Assembly (NCBI GenBank): GCA_002708715.1
Contig: PAPB01000037.1
Span: forward strand, 51,803 to 115,802
DNA length: 64,000 nt
Direction of reading: 5' to 3'
Origin: Fidelibacterota bacterium
Lineage (GTDB): Bacteria; Fidelibacterota; Marinisomatia; Marinisomatales; UBA1611
Numbering within the stretch: the stretch's first letter is position 1; every line of letters begins with the position of its first letter. Under the pieces are notes generated by a model. That model worked only from the letters and a program-made list of their open reading frames with translations. It had not been told where the DNA came from and did no database searches. The position numbers and the translations under genes are program-made. Positions 42,500 through 51,843 of this stretch are shown here, piece after piece.

Positions 42500-43867
42500 A
42501 TGAAAAAAACAACTTTAAAAGACATACCCTCTGTAGATAAAATTTTACTTGAGTTAAAAAGATTTAAACATATTCATCATAGGTATTTAAAACTTTTAAT
42601 AAATAAAGAAATTATACGTATAAGGGATGAAATAAAAAAAGGCAACTATAAAAAAAAATCAAAAGATATTTTAATGCAAATAGTAGATAATATTTTAGTT
42701 CTATCATCCGAAAGGTTAGTGAATGTTATTAATGGTACAGGAATAGTACTACATACTGGATTAGGTAGAGCACCTTTCAATGCCAAGACTTTGAGAGATG
42801 TTGCAAATAATATCGATGGGTATGTAAATCTTGAATTTAATCTTAATGATGGTAAACGAGGAGATAGGCAAGATCATATACGTGAACATATTTGCGCTAT
42901 TTGTGAAAGCGAATCCTCTCTTGTTGTTAATAATAATGCAGCTGCTGTAATGTTGACAATCAATCAAATTGCTAAAGGAGGGGAAGTTATTGTATCGAGA
43001 GGTGAATTAGTAGAAATTGGTGGTTCCTTTCGTATACCTGATATTATTGAAGCTAGTGGTGCTCAGTTAGTAGAAGTTGGTACTACTAATAGGACACATA
43101 CTAATGATTATGCGGAAGCTATCAACAAAAATACCCGATTAATTCTCTCTGTGCATACAAGTAATTATATTATAAAAGGATTTACAAAATCTATTCAATT
43201 AAATAATCTTGTTAGGATAGGAAAGAAATTTGATATACCAGTGATGGTAGATTGGGGGAGTGGGTCTTTTATTAAAAGAAAAAAACAAATTCTACCCATG
43301 GATATCCCAATCAATACAATTATGAAAGATCAACCTGATATTGTAACATTTTCGGGAGATAAATTGATTGGAGGTCCTCAATCTGGTATTATTGTAGGAA
43401 AATATAGAATAATAAAACAGCTACAAAATAACACTTTATATAGAGGATTTCGATGTGATAAAATAACTATTTGTCTATTGGAAAAAATACTTAGGTCTTA
43501 CAAATTAAATGCTTTTACAAATGAAAACCTAACATTGAAAATGCTTTCAACTTCTAGAAATAGGTTATTGAATCGTGGAAAAAAAATTATGAGTTTTATA
43601 GATAAAGGAAAAATTAAATCACTTGGTATATCATTAGTTCCATCATTTGTAGAAGCTGGTAGCGGATCATTGCCTGAAGATAAAATAGAAAGTATAGCCT
43701 TAATTTTTAATCCAAGAAAATTTGACTGTTCAAAATTAGCAAGAAAATTTCGCGTAGGAGATATTCCTGTAGTAGGATATATAAAAAAAAATAAATTTTA
43801 CATTGATTTAAAAGCTATACTTCCACATCAATTGAAAAAACTTATTCAAGCAATAAACTCAGTTTAA
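42500..43867 (+). CDS. selA: L-seryl-tRNA(Sec) selenium transferase SelA
   Basis: SelA converts seryl-tRNA(Sec) to selenocysteinyl-tRNA(Sec), using selenophosphate and pyridoxal phosphate. The 455-residue protein has the family block NVINGTGIVLHTGLGRAPF, ILSVHTSNYIIKGFTKS, VDWGSGSF, and the PLP lysine Lys288 in FSGDKLIGGPQSG. LYRGFRCDKITICLLEKIL is another SelA hallmark, and the length is normal. It ends two bases before selB, so the two are one operon. With selB it shows that the organism inserts selenocysteine at UGA. The tRNA(Sec) gene and selD are not in the window. Confidence 0.96.
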   Translation: MKKTTLKDIPSVDKILLELKRFKHIHHRYLKLLINKEIIRIRDEIKKGNYKKKSKDILMQIVDNILVLSSERLVNVINGTGIVLHTGLGRAPFNAKTLRDVANNIDGYVNLEFNLNDGKRGDRQDHIREHICAICESESSLVVNNNAAAVMLTINQIAKGGEVIVSRGELVEIGGSFRIPDIIEASGAQLVEVGTTNRTHTNDYAEAINKNTRLILSVHTSNYIIKGFTKSIQLNNLVRIGKKFDIPVMVDWGSGSFIKRKKQILPMDIPINTIMKDQPDIVTFSGDKLIGGPQSGIIVGKYRIIKQLQNNTLYRGFRCDKITICLLEKILRSYKLNAFTNENLTLKMLSTSRNRLLNRGKKIMSFIDKGKIKSLGISLVPSFVEAGSGSLPEDKIESIALIFNPRKFDCSKLARKFRVGDIPVVGYIKKNKFYIDLKAILPHQLKKLIQAINSV

Positions 43868-43868
43868 A

Positions 43869-45746
43869 ATGCCTCAAATTGTAATTGGTACTGCGGGTCA
43901 TATTGATCATGGAAAAACTTCTTTAGTGAAAGCTTTGACAGGAATAGATACAGATCAATTAATTGAAGAAAAGCGACGTGGTATGACAATTGATTTAGGA
44001 TTTGCATATCTTAATGATTGTTTAACAATAATTGATGTCCCTGGTCATGAAAAATTTATCAGAAATATGACAGCTGGAGCGTCGGGTATTCATTTTGCTT
44101 TGATTGTGGTTGCAGCTGATGATGGTATTATGCCTCAAACTAAAGAGCATATTGAAATATTAACTCTTCTTGGCATAAATAAGGGTTGGGTTGCCATTAC
44201 TAAAGTAGATCTTATTAAAGATCTAGAGTGGATTGATTTAATTGAGCTAGATATTAGAGATTATCTATTAAAATGCGGTTTTCATCCTTTCTCTTTTCAT
44301 AGAATTAATAATTTGACTGGTGAAGGAATAGACGAGTTAAATAATAATATTCAATCTGATATTGCTCCAATAAAATTAACTGGGTCTAAAAAGTATTTTA
44401 GAATGAATGTGGATCGTTTTTTTAACATAACTGGATTTGGAACGGTTGTCACAGGTACTGTTATCCAAGGCCAGATAACTACTGGTTCTTCAGTTGAAAT
44501 ATTGCCAAATAATTTAGTTACCAAAATAAGGAATATTCATTCGCATGGGAAAAAGGTAAATAATATTAGTACTGGAGATCGTGCTGCCATCAATTTAGCA
44601 CATACAAAAACAAATATTTTAAATAGAGGCAGTGTTATATCAACGCCTAAAATTATTAAAATGACAAAGAGAATCATTGCTCATATAAAAATGATCAAAA
44701 CTACAGATTGGTCTTTGAAAAATAAGCAACGTGTTAGAATTCATTTTGGTACATCTCAAGTTTTGGCTAGGGTTTTAATAAAAAGTAAAAAGGAGTATAA
44801 GAAAGGAGATGTAGGTAGTATGATTTTTAATTTAGAATCCGAGATCCCAATTATTATGGATGATCTATTTATTATTCGTACTTATTCTCCAATTGAAACC
44901 ATTGCAGGAGGAAAAGTATTGGATCCATATATTATGGTTCATTTAAAAGATGTCTATAGTTATATTGATCATATTCCATTAGATCCTAAAACTAGATTTC
45001 TTTATTTAGTCAATATTATTTGGGATACACCAAAAACAATTGACGAATGGGAAAAAATATTTCTTTCTTATACTAATAAAATTGTACGATGGTGTGAAGA
45101 ATTAAATATAAAGATTTCAGATAAAAGTTTTCTTTTTACTGATGAGAGTATTAAAAAAGGAGAAATATTTTTAACAAAATTTTTCAAGAAATTTCATCGC
45201 GATAATCCATTTAAAAGATTGATTCCATTTGAAACATTACTTTCGTTTACAAAATGGGAAAATGATTTTTTATACTTGGTTCTTCTTGAACTTAATAAAA
45301 AAAATAGGATTAAAGAAGAAGATAGAGGTTACTATCTTACCGAAATATCATTTTTAACTTTATCTAAAAGTGAATCTATGGACCTTCAATTAATAGAAGA
45401 TCTTGTTGAATCTTCAGGGTCTGTGCCAATTTTATTTTCTGAAATACTTAATTTGTCAAAAAAGAAACCTAATTATCTTAAGGGTTTAATTAATAATCTA
45501 GTTTATAATGATAAGGTAGTAAAATTCGGATTTGATTTTTATATGCATAATAAATATTTAATGTTGATATTAAAGGATTTAAGTGGATATTTTAGCTTTT
45601 CTAATGAACTTAAAATTAGTGATTTTAAAAAATTAACTGGCCTAACACGAAAAACGGCTATTCCCTTATTAGAATATTTTGATAAGAAAGAATATACAAT
45701 TCGAAAAGAGAATTTTCGAATAATAGGAAATGATTTAAGTGAGTAA
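43869..45746 (+). CDS. selB: Selenocysteine-specific elongation factor SelB
   Basis: SelB is the GTPase that carries selenocysteinyl-tRNA to UGA codons marked by a SECIS hairpin, 625 residues. The EF-Tu-like GTPase domain has GHIDHGKTSL (10-19), RRGMTIDLGFAYL, DVPGHEKFIRNMTAGA and TKVD. The following beta-barrel domains include FFNITGFGTVVTGTVIQG. The C-terminal third contains winged-helix domains that bind SECIS RNA (for example LKISDFKKLTGLTRKTAIPLLEYFDK near the end). It is adjacent to selA in the normal selAB arrangement. Its last 8 bases overlap the GTG start of mutS. Confidence 0.97.
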   Translation: MPQIVIGTAGHIDHGKTSLVKALTGIDTDQLIEEKRRGMTIDLGFAYLNDCLTIIDVPGHEKFIRNMTAGASGIHFALIVVAADDGIMPQTKEHIEILTLLGINKGWVAITKVDLIKDLEWIDLIELDIRDYLLKCGFHPFSFHRINNLTGEGIDELNNNIQSDIAPIKLTGSKKYFRMNVDRFFNITGFGTVVTGTVIQGQITTGSSVEILPNNLVTKIRNIHSHGKKVNNISTGDRAAINLAHTKTNILNRGSVISTPKIIKMTKRIIAHIKMIKTTDWSLKNKQRVRIHFGTSQVLARVLIKSKKEYKKGDVGSMIFNLESEIPIIMDDLFIIRTYSPIETIAGGKVLDPYIMVHLKDVYSYIDHIPLDPKTRFLYLVNIIWDTPKTIDEWEKIFLSYTNKIVRWCEELNIKISDKSFLFTDESIKKGEIFLTKFFKKFHRDNPFKRLIPFETLLSFTKWENDFLYLVLLELNKKNRIKEEDRGYYLTEISFLTLSKSESMDLQLIEDLVESSGSVPILFSEILNLSKKKPNYLKGLINNLVYNDKVVKFGFDFYMHNKYLMLILKDLSGYFSFSNELKISDFKKLTGLTRKTAIPLLEYFDKKEYTIRKENFRIIGNDLSE

Positions 45747-48333
45747 GAATATTATTGCAAATACTCCTGTTATGAAACAGTTTCTTGATGTAAAGACTAA
45801 TTACCCTGATACTCTTGTTTTATTTAGGATGGGTGATTTTTATGAAACATTTTTAGAAGATGCTGTTATAGCATCGAAAATATTAGGTATTGTATTAACA
45901 AAAAGATCTAATGGTAAAGCATCAGATGTAGATCTTGCAGGTTTTCCCTATCATGCAATTGATAATTATTTACCTAAATTAGTCAAAGCTGGTTACCGTG
46001 TTGCGATTTGTGAACAATTAGAAGACTCAAAGTTTGCGAAAGGGATTGTTAAACGAGATGTAGTTGAAGTGGTAACACCTGGTACTCTTACAGCTGATAA
46101 AACATTAAATGATAAATCAAATAGGTTTATTGGTTCGTTATGCTTTTTTAAAAATATAGTTGGCCTTTCTTTTTTAGATTCTTCTACAGGTGAATTTTAT
46201 TTAGGTGAATGCAAAGCTCCTCAATTAAATAATACTCTACTAAAATTTAGTCCTCAGGAAATAGTGATCTCTGATAAAACAGTTTATTCAAATACATTAT
46301 GGTATAAAGAATTTCAACCATTCATTACACAAATTGAACAGTGGAATTTTGATTATGAATCAGCTCATAGATTACTTACTAATCATTTTAATATTTTATC
46401 TCTCAAAAGTTTTGGTTGTGATAAAATGTCTTTTGGCATTTCTGCGGCAGGTGCTTTAGTACATCATTTAAAGTCAAATTTATCTTCTTCAATAAAACAT
46501 ATTACAAAATTGATACCCATTGTTGATGAGAAGGTTATGACTTTAGATTCTTTTACAATTAAAAATTTAGAAGTTTTTAATTCATTATCAAGTCAGGGTG
46601 CGCATGGAACATTAATTGATTGTATCGATGAGACACTTACAGCTGGAGGCGGACGATTATTAAGAAAAAATTTAATTAATCCTTCTACCGATATTCAGAT
46701 GATTAATAATAGGCTAAACATAGTAGAAAATTTCGTTGAAAATCCCCAACTAATTCAAAAAATAAGAAAAACACTTTATAAAACTTCAGATATTCAACGA
46801 GTTTTAGCTAAGCTTATTAAAGGTAAAGCTTCCCCAAGAGATATTTTCTCTCTTGCATGTACGCTTGAAAAAATACCAAAATGGCAGGAATTATTAAGTT
46901 TATTTAAAAGTCCTGTGCTTAATAATTTTTCGAATTCTTTTTTAGATACAAATCATTTATGGAAGAAGATTAAATCTAATTTAAATGAAACATCTCCAAT
47001 ACAAATTTTAAATGGTAATACTATAAAAAATGGTGTGAATGAGGAGTTGGATGAATTGAGAAAATTGGTTGTAAATGGTAAAGAATGGATGAATGATTTT
47101 CGAGATAATTTGCGAAAAGATCTAGATATCCCAAAATTAAAAATAGGTTATAATAAGGTTTTTGGTTTTTACATAGAGGTAACAAAAGTTCATCAAAATA
47201 AGATACCAAAATTTTTTATACGAAAACAGACTCTAACAAATTCAGAAAGGTATATTACAGAAGAATTAAAAGAATATGAAGAAAAGGTTGTAAATGCTGA
47301 AGAAAAAATAGTTTTGATTGAATTAAGGATTTTTAATGAAATTTGTGATTATATTATTTCAGAAATATCTAATATCCAAAAAAATGCATTAGTAATAAAT
47401 GCTTTAGACCTTCATACTTCTTTTGCATTTTTAGCAATTAGTAATCATTATATTAAACCGTTATTAATAAGTAAACCTATTATTGAAATAAAAAATGGTC
47501 GTCATCCTGTTGTTGAAAATTTATTACCTGTAACTGAAAAATTTATTTCTAATAGCACTTCAATTGATGCAGATAAAAACCAAATTCACTTACTTACTGG
47601 ACCTAATATGGCTGGCAAATCGACTTATTTAAGACAAGTTGGACTTATTGTTATAATGGCCCAAATAGGTTGTTTTGTGCCTGCTACAAAAGCAAAAATT
47701 GGAATTGTTGATCGATTATTTACAAGAGTTGGAGCAAGTGATAATTTAGCAGGAGGAGAGAGTACCTTCATGGTAGAAATGAATGAAGCCGCAAATATTT
47801 TAAATAATGCAACCAAAAACAGTCTAATTCTATTAGATGAAATTGGACGAGGTACTTCAACATACGATGGTATGTCAATAGCTTGTGCAATAACAGAATT
47901 TATACATAATAAGAATAGTCTGCAGGCACGTACAATTTTTGCTACTCATTATCATGAATTAACTGAATTAGAGGATAAATTAGAAAGATTAGAAAATTAT
48001 CATGTTGAGATTAAGGAATTTAAGGATACAATTATTTTCCTTAGATCTATAGTCAAAGGTGTTGGTGATAAAAGTTATGGTATTCAAGTCGCAAAAATGG
48101 CAGGATTACCAAATTTTGTAATCAATAGAGCATCTGAAATTTTAAAAAATTATATTGATAAATATAGCAATGATAAAAATAATATTAATTCTGATTCAAA
48201 ATATAAAACAAAAAATAATTACTATGAAAAATCAAAATTATTTACAATGCTAAATTCAATAGACATTAATAAGATTTCACCTTTAGAGGCATTGAAAATA
48301 CTTGATACTATAAAAAAAGAAATTGAATTATAA
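45739..48333 (+). CDS. mutS: DNA mismatch repair protein MutS
   Basis: MutS recognises mismatches and small loops and recruits MutL, 864 residues. The N-terminal mismatch-binding domain has FRMGDFYETF, which includes the Phe-x-Glu wedge. The ATPase domain has GPNMAGKSTYLRQVG (near residue 620), GASDNLAGGESTFMVEMNE, LILLDEIGRGTSTYDG and ATHYHEL. The C-terminal region is shortened and low-complexity (KYSNDKNNINSDSKYKTKNNYY), followed by a helix. The start is GTG, inside the end of selB. The downstream PorV/PorQ-like gene overlaps its last 11 bp. Confidence 0.97.
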   Translation: MSKNIIANTPVMKQFLDVKTNYPDTLVLFRMGDFYETFLEDAVIASKILGIVLTKRSNGKASDVDLAGFPYHAIDNYLPKLVKAGYRVAICEQLEDSKFAKGIVKRDVVEVVTPGTLTADKTLNDKSNRFIGSLCFFKNIVGLSFLDSSTGEFYLGECKAPQLNNTLLKFSPQEIVISDKTVYSNTLWYKEFQPFITQIEQWNFDYESAHRLLTNHFNILSLKSFGCDKMSFGISAAGALVHHLKSNLSSSIKHITKLIPIVDEKVMTLDSFTIKNLEVFNSLSSQGAHGTLIDCIDETLTAGGGRLLRKNLINPSTDIQMINNRLNIVENFVENPQLIQKIRKTLYKTSDIQRVLAKLIKGKASPRDIFSLACTLEKIPKWQELLSLFKSPVLNNFSNSFLDTNHLWKKIKSNLNETSPIQILNGNTIKNGVNEELDELRKLVVNGKEWMNDFRDNLRKDLDIPKLKIGYNKVFGFYIEVTKVHQNKIPKFFIRKQTLTNSERYITEELKEYEEKVVNAEEKIVLIELRIFNEICDYIISEISNIQKNALVINALDLHTSFAFLAISNHYIKPLLISKPIIEIKNGRHPVVENLLPVTEKFISNSTSIDADKNQIHLLTGPNMAGKSTYLRQVGLIVIMAQIGCFVPATKAKIGIVDRLFTRVGASDNLAGGESTFMVEMNEAANILNNATKNSLILLDEIGRGTSTYDGMSIACAITEFIHNKNSLQARTIFATHYHELTELEDKLERLENYHVEIKEFKDTIIFLRSIVKGVGDKSYGIQVAKMAGLPNFVINRASEILKNYIDKYSNDKNNINSDSKYKTKNNYYEKSKLFTMLNSIDINKISPLEALKILDTIKKEIEL

Positions 48334-49378
48334 AGTTTTAATTTTTACTCTTTTTTTAAGTAATGCTATTGGAAACTTATATTGGGTAAAATATGGCTGG
48401 GAATTATTTGACTATGTATCTGAAGCTAAAACTGCAGCATTAGGCCAAGCAACATCTGCATACAAATATTTATCAGTATCATCTTCTTTGAGTAATCCTT
48501 CTTTTTGTTTAGATGAGATTAAACATATTTCTATAACACATCAGTCTCGCTTTGCTGGAATTGTGAATAGTGATTTAATTAGTTTACAACTAAAAAAAGG
48601 AAAAAGATTAATTAACGTAAATTTAGTATATGAAGGAATAGGAAATATCCCTGATACTAGATCGGCACTTTTTGATTGGGGTTTAGATGGTGAATATGGT
48701 ACAAATGATCAAGGCGAAAATAATGGAATAATTGATCCTGGAGAGCGTTTAGATCAAAACCAGATTTATTATTTTAGTCAAAAAAGAATTGGTATTTATG
48801 GTGCATCTATCTATCGATTTAATAATTTTCCAATTGGAATTGGAATCAAAATATTATCAAATACTTTAGGCGATTATTATGGCCTTGGAATAGGTTTAGA
48901 TCTTGGAATTAATAAAAATATTAAAAATACAAGTTTTGGATTAGTGTTAAGAAATATGCCTTCTTCTGGCTTGCTTTGGGATAATGGAAATGTAGAAGGC
49001 ACGCTGCCAGCAATAGAAATGGGAGTTCAGCATTCATTTACTTTTTTGAATGTAAACTCATTGGTTATTAATCCGATGGCTAATTTAAATCTTAGCATGT
49101 ATAATAGACATTTAGATACGCAATATTATTTAGGAAATTTATCTTTTGATATGTCCTTTGGAATTGAAGGAATATATAAAGAAAAGATTATGCTAAGATT
49201 AGGACAAGATTCTTATAAAAAATTAACTGGAGGTATTGGTTTAGATTGGGGAAAAATTATATTAGATTATGCTTTTATTCCTTCAAGTATAAGTGGAATC
49301 TTAGCAAATCATCATTTGATATCCATATCATTTACTATAGACTGGGTATTATCAAAAATAATAGAAAATAGATATTAA
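48323..49378 (+). CDS. PorV/PorQ family outer-membrane beta-barrel protein
   Basis: A 351-residue exported protein with a signal peptide (MNYKVLIFTLFLSNAIG). The next residues, AKTAALGQATSAYKYLSVSSSLSNPSFCLDE, match the opening of the PorV/PorQ family, in which a glycine-containing AALG motif is followed by an Asn-Pro. An FDWGLDGEYGTNDQGENNGIIDPGERLD loop is rich in Asp/Asn and may bind calcium. The rest is an amphipathic barrel. In Bacteroidetes, PorV and PorQ serve type IX secretion; related proteins in other FCB phyla have unproven roles. The start is TTG, within the end of mutS, an unusual neighbour. Confidence 0.8.
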   Translation: MNYKVLIFTLFLSNAIGNLYWVKYGWELFDYVSEAKTAALGQATSAYKYLSVSSSLSNPSFCLDEIKHISITHQSRFAGIVNSDLISLQLKKGKRLINVNLVYEGIGNIPDTRSALFDWGLDGEYGTNDQGENNGIIDPGERLDQNQIYYFSQKRIGIYGASIYRFNNFPIGIGIKILSNTLGDYYGLGIGLDLGINKNIKNTSFGLVLRNMPSSGLLWDNGNVEGTLPAIEMGVQHSFTFLNVNSLVINPMANLNLSMYNRHLDTQYYLGNLSFDMSFGIEGIYKEKIMLRLGQDSYKKLTGGIGLDWGKIILDYAFIPSSISGILANHHLISISFTIDWVLSKIIENRY

Positions 49379-49453
49379 ATGTTTTAATTTCATTTTTATT
49401 CTACTTGAGAACTATTTAATTAAGTATTTTATTCTAACCATAATGAAAAAGAA

Positions 49454-50314
49454 ATGATCAAAAGCATGACAGGTTTTGGGCTAGGTTCTGCAGGGCGTGG
49501 TCTTAATAAATTAAATATAGAAATTAAATCAGTGAACTCTAGATTTTTAGAAATAAAATTTAGAGGTATTCAATTAGATTCATCACTTGAAAATAAATTA
49601 AAAAAAATAATTGAAAAAAAATTATATCGAGGGAGTGTACTTGTTCGTATTGATAAAAATAGAAAAAATGATTTTAAAGAAATCAGTTTTAATCAAGAAA
49701 GATTTGAAATAATTAGAGATATATTAAAAAATATCCATGTTTTGTATGGTCAGCGTATGAGTTTAAGCAATATTATTTCTACAAATGATTTACTTAAAGT
49801 TGAAGAAGAAGTGACTCTTAAACCTAATCTGATTATAAAAGCTGTTGAAAAAGCTTTAGACGAATTAAATGAAATGAGGATATATGAGGGCCAAGAAATT
49901 TTTCAAGATACTTCTAAAAGAGTAGACTTGATAAATAAAACTTTAGATTTATTAGAAAATAAAATAAAGTCGTATAAAACATTAAAACATAAGAATTTAA
50001 AATCAAATATTGAAGAAATGATAGCTGATGAGACTTTAGATGAATCTCGATTAATTCAGGAAGTTGCATATTTTGTAGAAAAAATGGATATTTCAGAAGA
50101 GATAATTCGTTCAAAGAGCCATTTTAAACAGCTTTATTCTTACCTGGAATCTGATTATCCAGTTGGGAAAAAGATTAATTTCCTTGTTCAAGAAATTGGT
50201 AGAGAAATCAATACTATTGGTTCGAAAAGTCATCAGGTAGATGTAACTATAGATGTTGTAGAAGTAAAGGATGAATTAGAAAAAATTCGTGAACAAATTC
50301 AAAATATTTTATAA
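49454..50314 (+). CDS. yicC: YicC family endoribonuclease
   Basis: A 286-residue YicC/YloC-family protein, shown in E. coli to be an endoribonuclease connected with small-RNA turnover. The N-terminus is MIKSMTGFG followed by IEIKSVNSRFLEIKFR, a diagnostic opening. The C-terminal DUF1732 region has FLVQEIGREINTIGSKS. The middle is a long helical segment with DESRLIQEVAYFVEKMDISEEI. It is one base overlapping with gmk, a gene pair conserved across many bacteria. Confidence 0.92.
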   Translation: MIKSMTGFGLGSAGRGLNKLNIEIKSVNSRFLEIKFRGIQLDSSLENKLKKIIEKKLYRGSVLVRIDKNRKNDFKEISFNQERFEIIRDILKNIHVLYGQRMSLSNIISTNDLLKVEEEVTLKPNLIIKAVEKALDELNEMRIYEGQEIFQDTSKRVDLINKTLDLLENKIKSYKTLKHKNLKSNIEEMIADETLDESRLIQEVAYFVEKMDISEEIIRSKSHFKQLYSYLESDYPVGKKINFLVQEIGREINTIGSKSHQVDVTIDVVEVKDELEKIREQIQNIL

Positions 50315-50889
50315 TGAAAAATTTAATTACTATTTCGGCGCCTTCTGGTACAGGGAAAACTACTTTATGTAAAGCATTGCAGGATAAATTTCCAGATATA
50401 AAATGGTCTATATCTTATACAACAAGAAAAAAAAGGAATACTGAGGAAGATGGTATCGATTATTATTTTATTTTAGAAAATAAATTTAAGGAATTAATTG
50501 ATGAAGGATATTTTTTAGAATGGGAAAAAGTACATGGTAACTTTTATGGTACATCGAAAGAGACTGTTTTAGATACAATAATTAAAAAAAATATATTATT
50601 AATAGAAATGGATGTAAAAGGTGCTCTATTAATCAAAAAGTTGTATCCTAATAATACATTTTCTATTTTTATAATACCTCCAAGTGTTAATCACCTTAGA
50701 AATAGATTGATTAAACGTGGTACTGATTCTATAGAAAGAATTAATATTAGACTTCAAAGATTTCAAAAAGAAATGGAATACATTGATAAATTTGATCAAA
50801 CATTAATTAATAAAGATTTGAAACTTGCTAAAAATCAACTTATAAAAATTATAAATAATATTAAAAAAGGAGAAAGAAATGGGACTTAA
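50314..50889 (+). CDS. gmk: Guanylate kinase
   Basis: Guanylate kinase, making GDP from GMP and ATP, 191 residues. The P-loop SAPSGTGKTTL starts at residue 8. SYTTRKKRNTEEDGIDYYFI holds the GMP-binding Arg, Tyr and Glu residues, and FLEWEKVHGNFYGT is equally characteristic. It is followed by rpoZ with an 11-bp overlap, the same order as in many bacteria (yicC-gmk-rpoZ). In this species it may connect guanine nucleotides with (p)ppGpp metabolism only through general physiology; rel/spoT lies a few genes downstream. Confidence 0.96.
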   Translation: MKNLITISAPSGTGKTTLCKALQDKFPDIKWSISYTTRKKRNTEEDGIDYYFILENKFKELIDEGYFLEWEKVHGNFYGTSKETVLDTIIKKNILLIEMDVKGALLIKKLYPNNTFSIFIIPPSVNHLRNRLIKRGTDSIERINIRLQRFQKEMEYIDKFDQTLINKDLKLAKNQLIKIINNIKKGERNGT

Positions 50890-51166
50890 AACAATACCTT
50901 TTCGTGATATAGAAGAAAAAGCAGAAAATATGTATGAGGCTGTTGTTGCTATGTCAAGACAGGCAAAAGAAGAGTTACATGAAAGGATTGTAAATAAAGC
51001 AATAAAAGAGCATCAAGATACTGAATCTGATTTAGATGTTTTTGATGAGATAGAAGAACCAAAACCTGAGGACTATGAAGAAAAAGAAAAAGTTACTACT
51101 GTTGCAATAGAAAAATTTCTTGATGGACAAGTCAAATGGAGGAACTTAACCGATGATAATGCATGA
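50879..51166 (+). CDS. rpoZ: DNA-directed RNA polymerase omega subunit
   Basis: A 95-residue omega-type subunit. NMYEAVVAMSRQAKEELHERIVNKA corresponds to the helical core that clamps the beta' C-terminus, although the opening is not the usual ARVT motif. The C-terminal half is acidic (EEPKPEDYEEKEK), which is normal in the FCB group. The location straight after gmk supports the call, and an AAGGAG ribosome-binding site precedes the ATG within the end of gmk. Omega aids RNA polymerase assembly and can be a ppGpp-binding site. Confidence 0.88.
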   Translation: MGLKTIPFRDIEEKAENMYEAVVAMSRQAKEELHERIVNKAIKEHQDTESDLDVFDEIEEPKPEDYEEKEKVTTVAIEKFLDGQVKWRNLTDDNA

Positions 51167-51843
51167 ATAATTTGGAATTATTTCATGAATTTATACAAAG
51201 GTATAAAATATTATATGGTAATGTAATATATAAGTTCGATGAAGATATTGATAATGCAGTTCAATATAATGATACCAATTTAAATGCATCTATCGGGAAG
51301 TACGAAACTTCTATTCGTAATTGTCAAGAATGTAAATTGTCAAATACAAGATTAAATTTTGTTTTTGGTATGGGTGATCCCAATGCTGATTTGTTATTGG
51401 TTGGAGAAGCACCTAGCAAAGAAGATGATATAAAAGGAACTCCTTTTGCAGGGAAGATAGGTAATCTTCTAGATAACATTTTATCTGCAATAGGAAGAAA
51501 TCGATTTAAGGGAGTATATATAACAAATATTTTGAAATGTAGACCTCCAAAAAATCGAGATCCATTAATCTCTGAGGTAAATAAATGCGAACCATACTTG
51601 AAAAATCAATTAAAATTTATTAAACCTAAATTAATAATTGCATTAGGAAGAATTGCTGGGAAAATTTTATTGCAACAAGATATTCCTCTTGAAGATATGA
51701 GAAAAAAAACTTTTAACTATTTAGATACACCCGTAAGAGTAACCTATCATCCTGCTTCATTATTAATTAATAAAAATTTAAAACAATTAGCATGGGATGA
51801 TTTTCAGTGGATTAGAGATTACGTTGATGGTAATAAAAATTAA
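51163..51843 (+). CDS. Family 4 uracil-DNA glycosylase (iron-sulfur)
   Basis: A uracil-DNA glycosylase of family 4, removing uracil from DNA as the first step of base excision repair, 226 residues. Four cysteines that would hold the [4Fe-4S] cluster are visible: Cys54 and Cys57 in NCQECKLSNTR, Cys126 in LKCRPPKNRDP, and Cys142 in NKCEPYL. The catalytic region LLVGEAPSKEDDIKGTPFAGKIG and the VTYHPASLLIN motif complete the site. The 50-residue N-terminal part is less conserved. The gene overlaps rpoZ by 4 bp and dnaB by 1 bp. Confidence 0.92.
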   Translation: MNNLELFHEFIQRYKILYGNVIYKFDEDIDNAVQYNDTNLNASIGKYETSIRNCQECKLSNTRLNFVFGMGDPNADLLLVGEAPSKEDDIKGTPFAGKIGNLLDNILSAIGRNRFKGVYITNILKCRPPKNRDPLISEVNKCEPYLKNQLKFIKPKLIIALGRIAGKILLQQDIPLEDMRKKTFNYLDTPVRVTYHPASLLINKNLKQLAWDDFQWIRDYVDGNKN

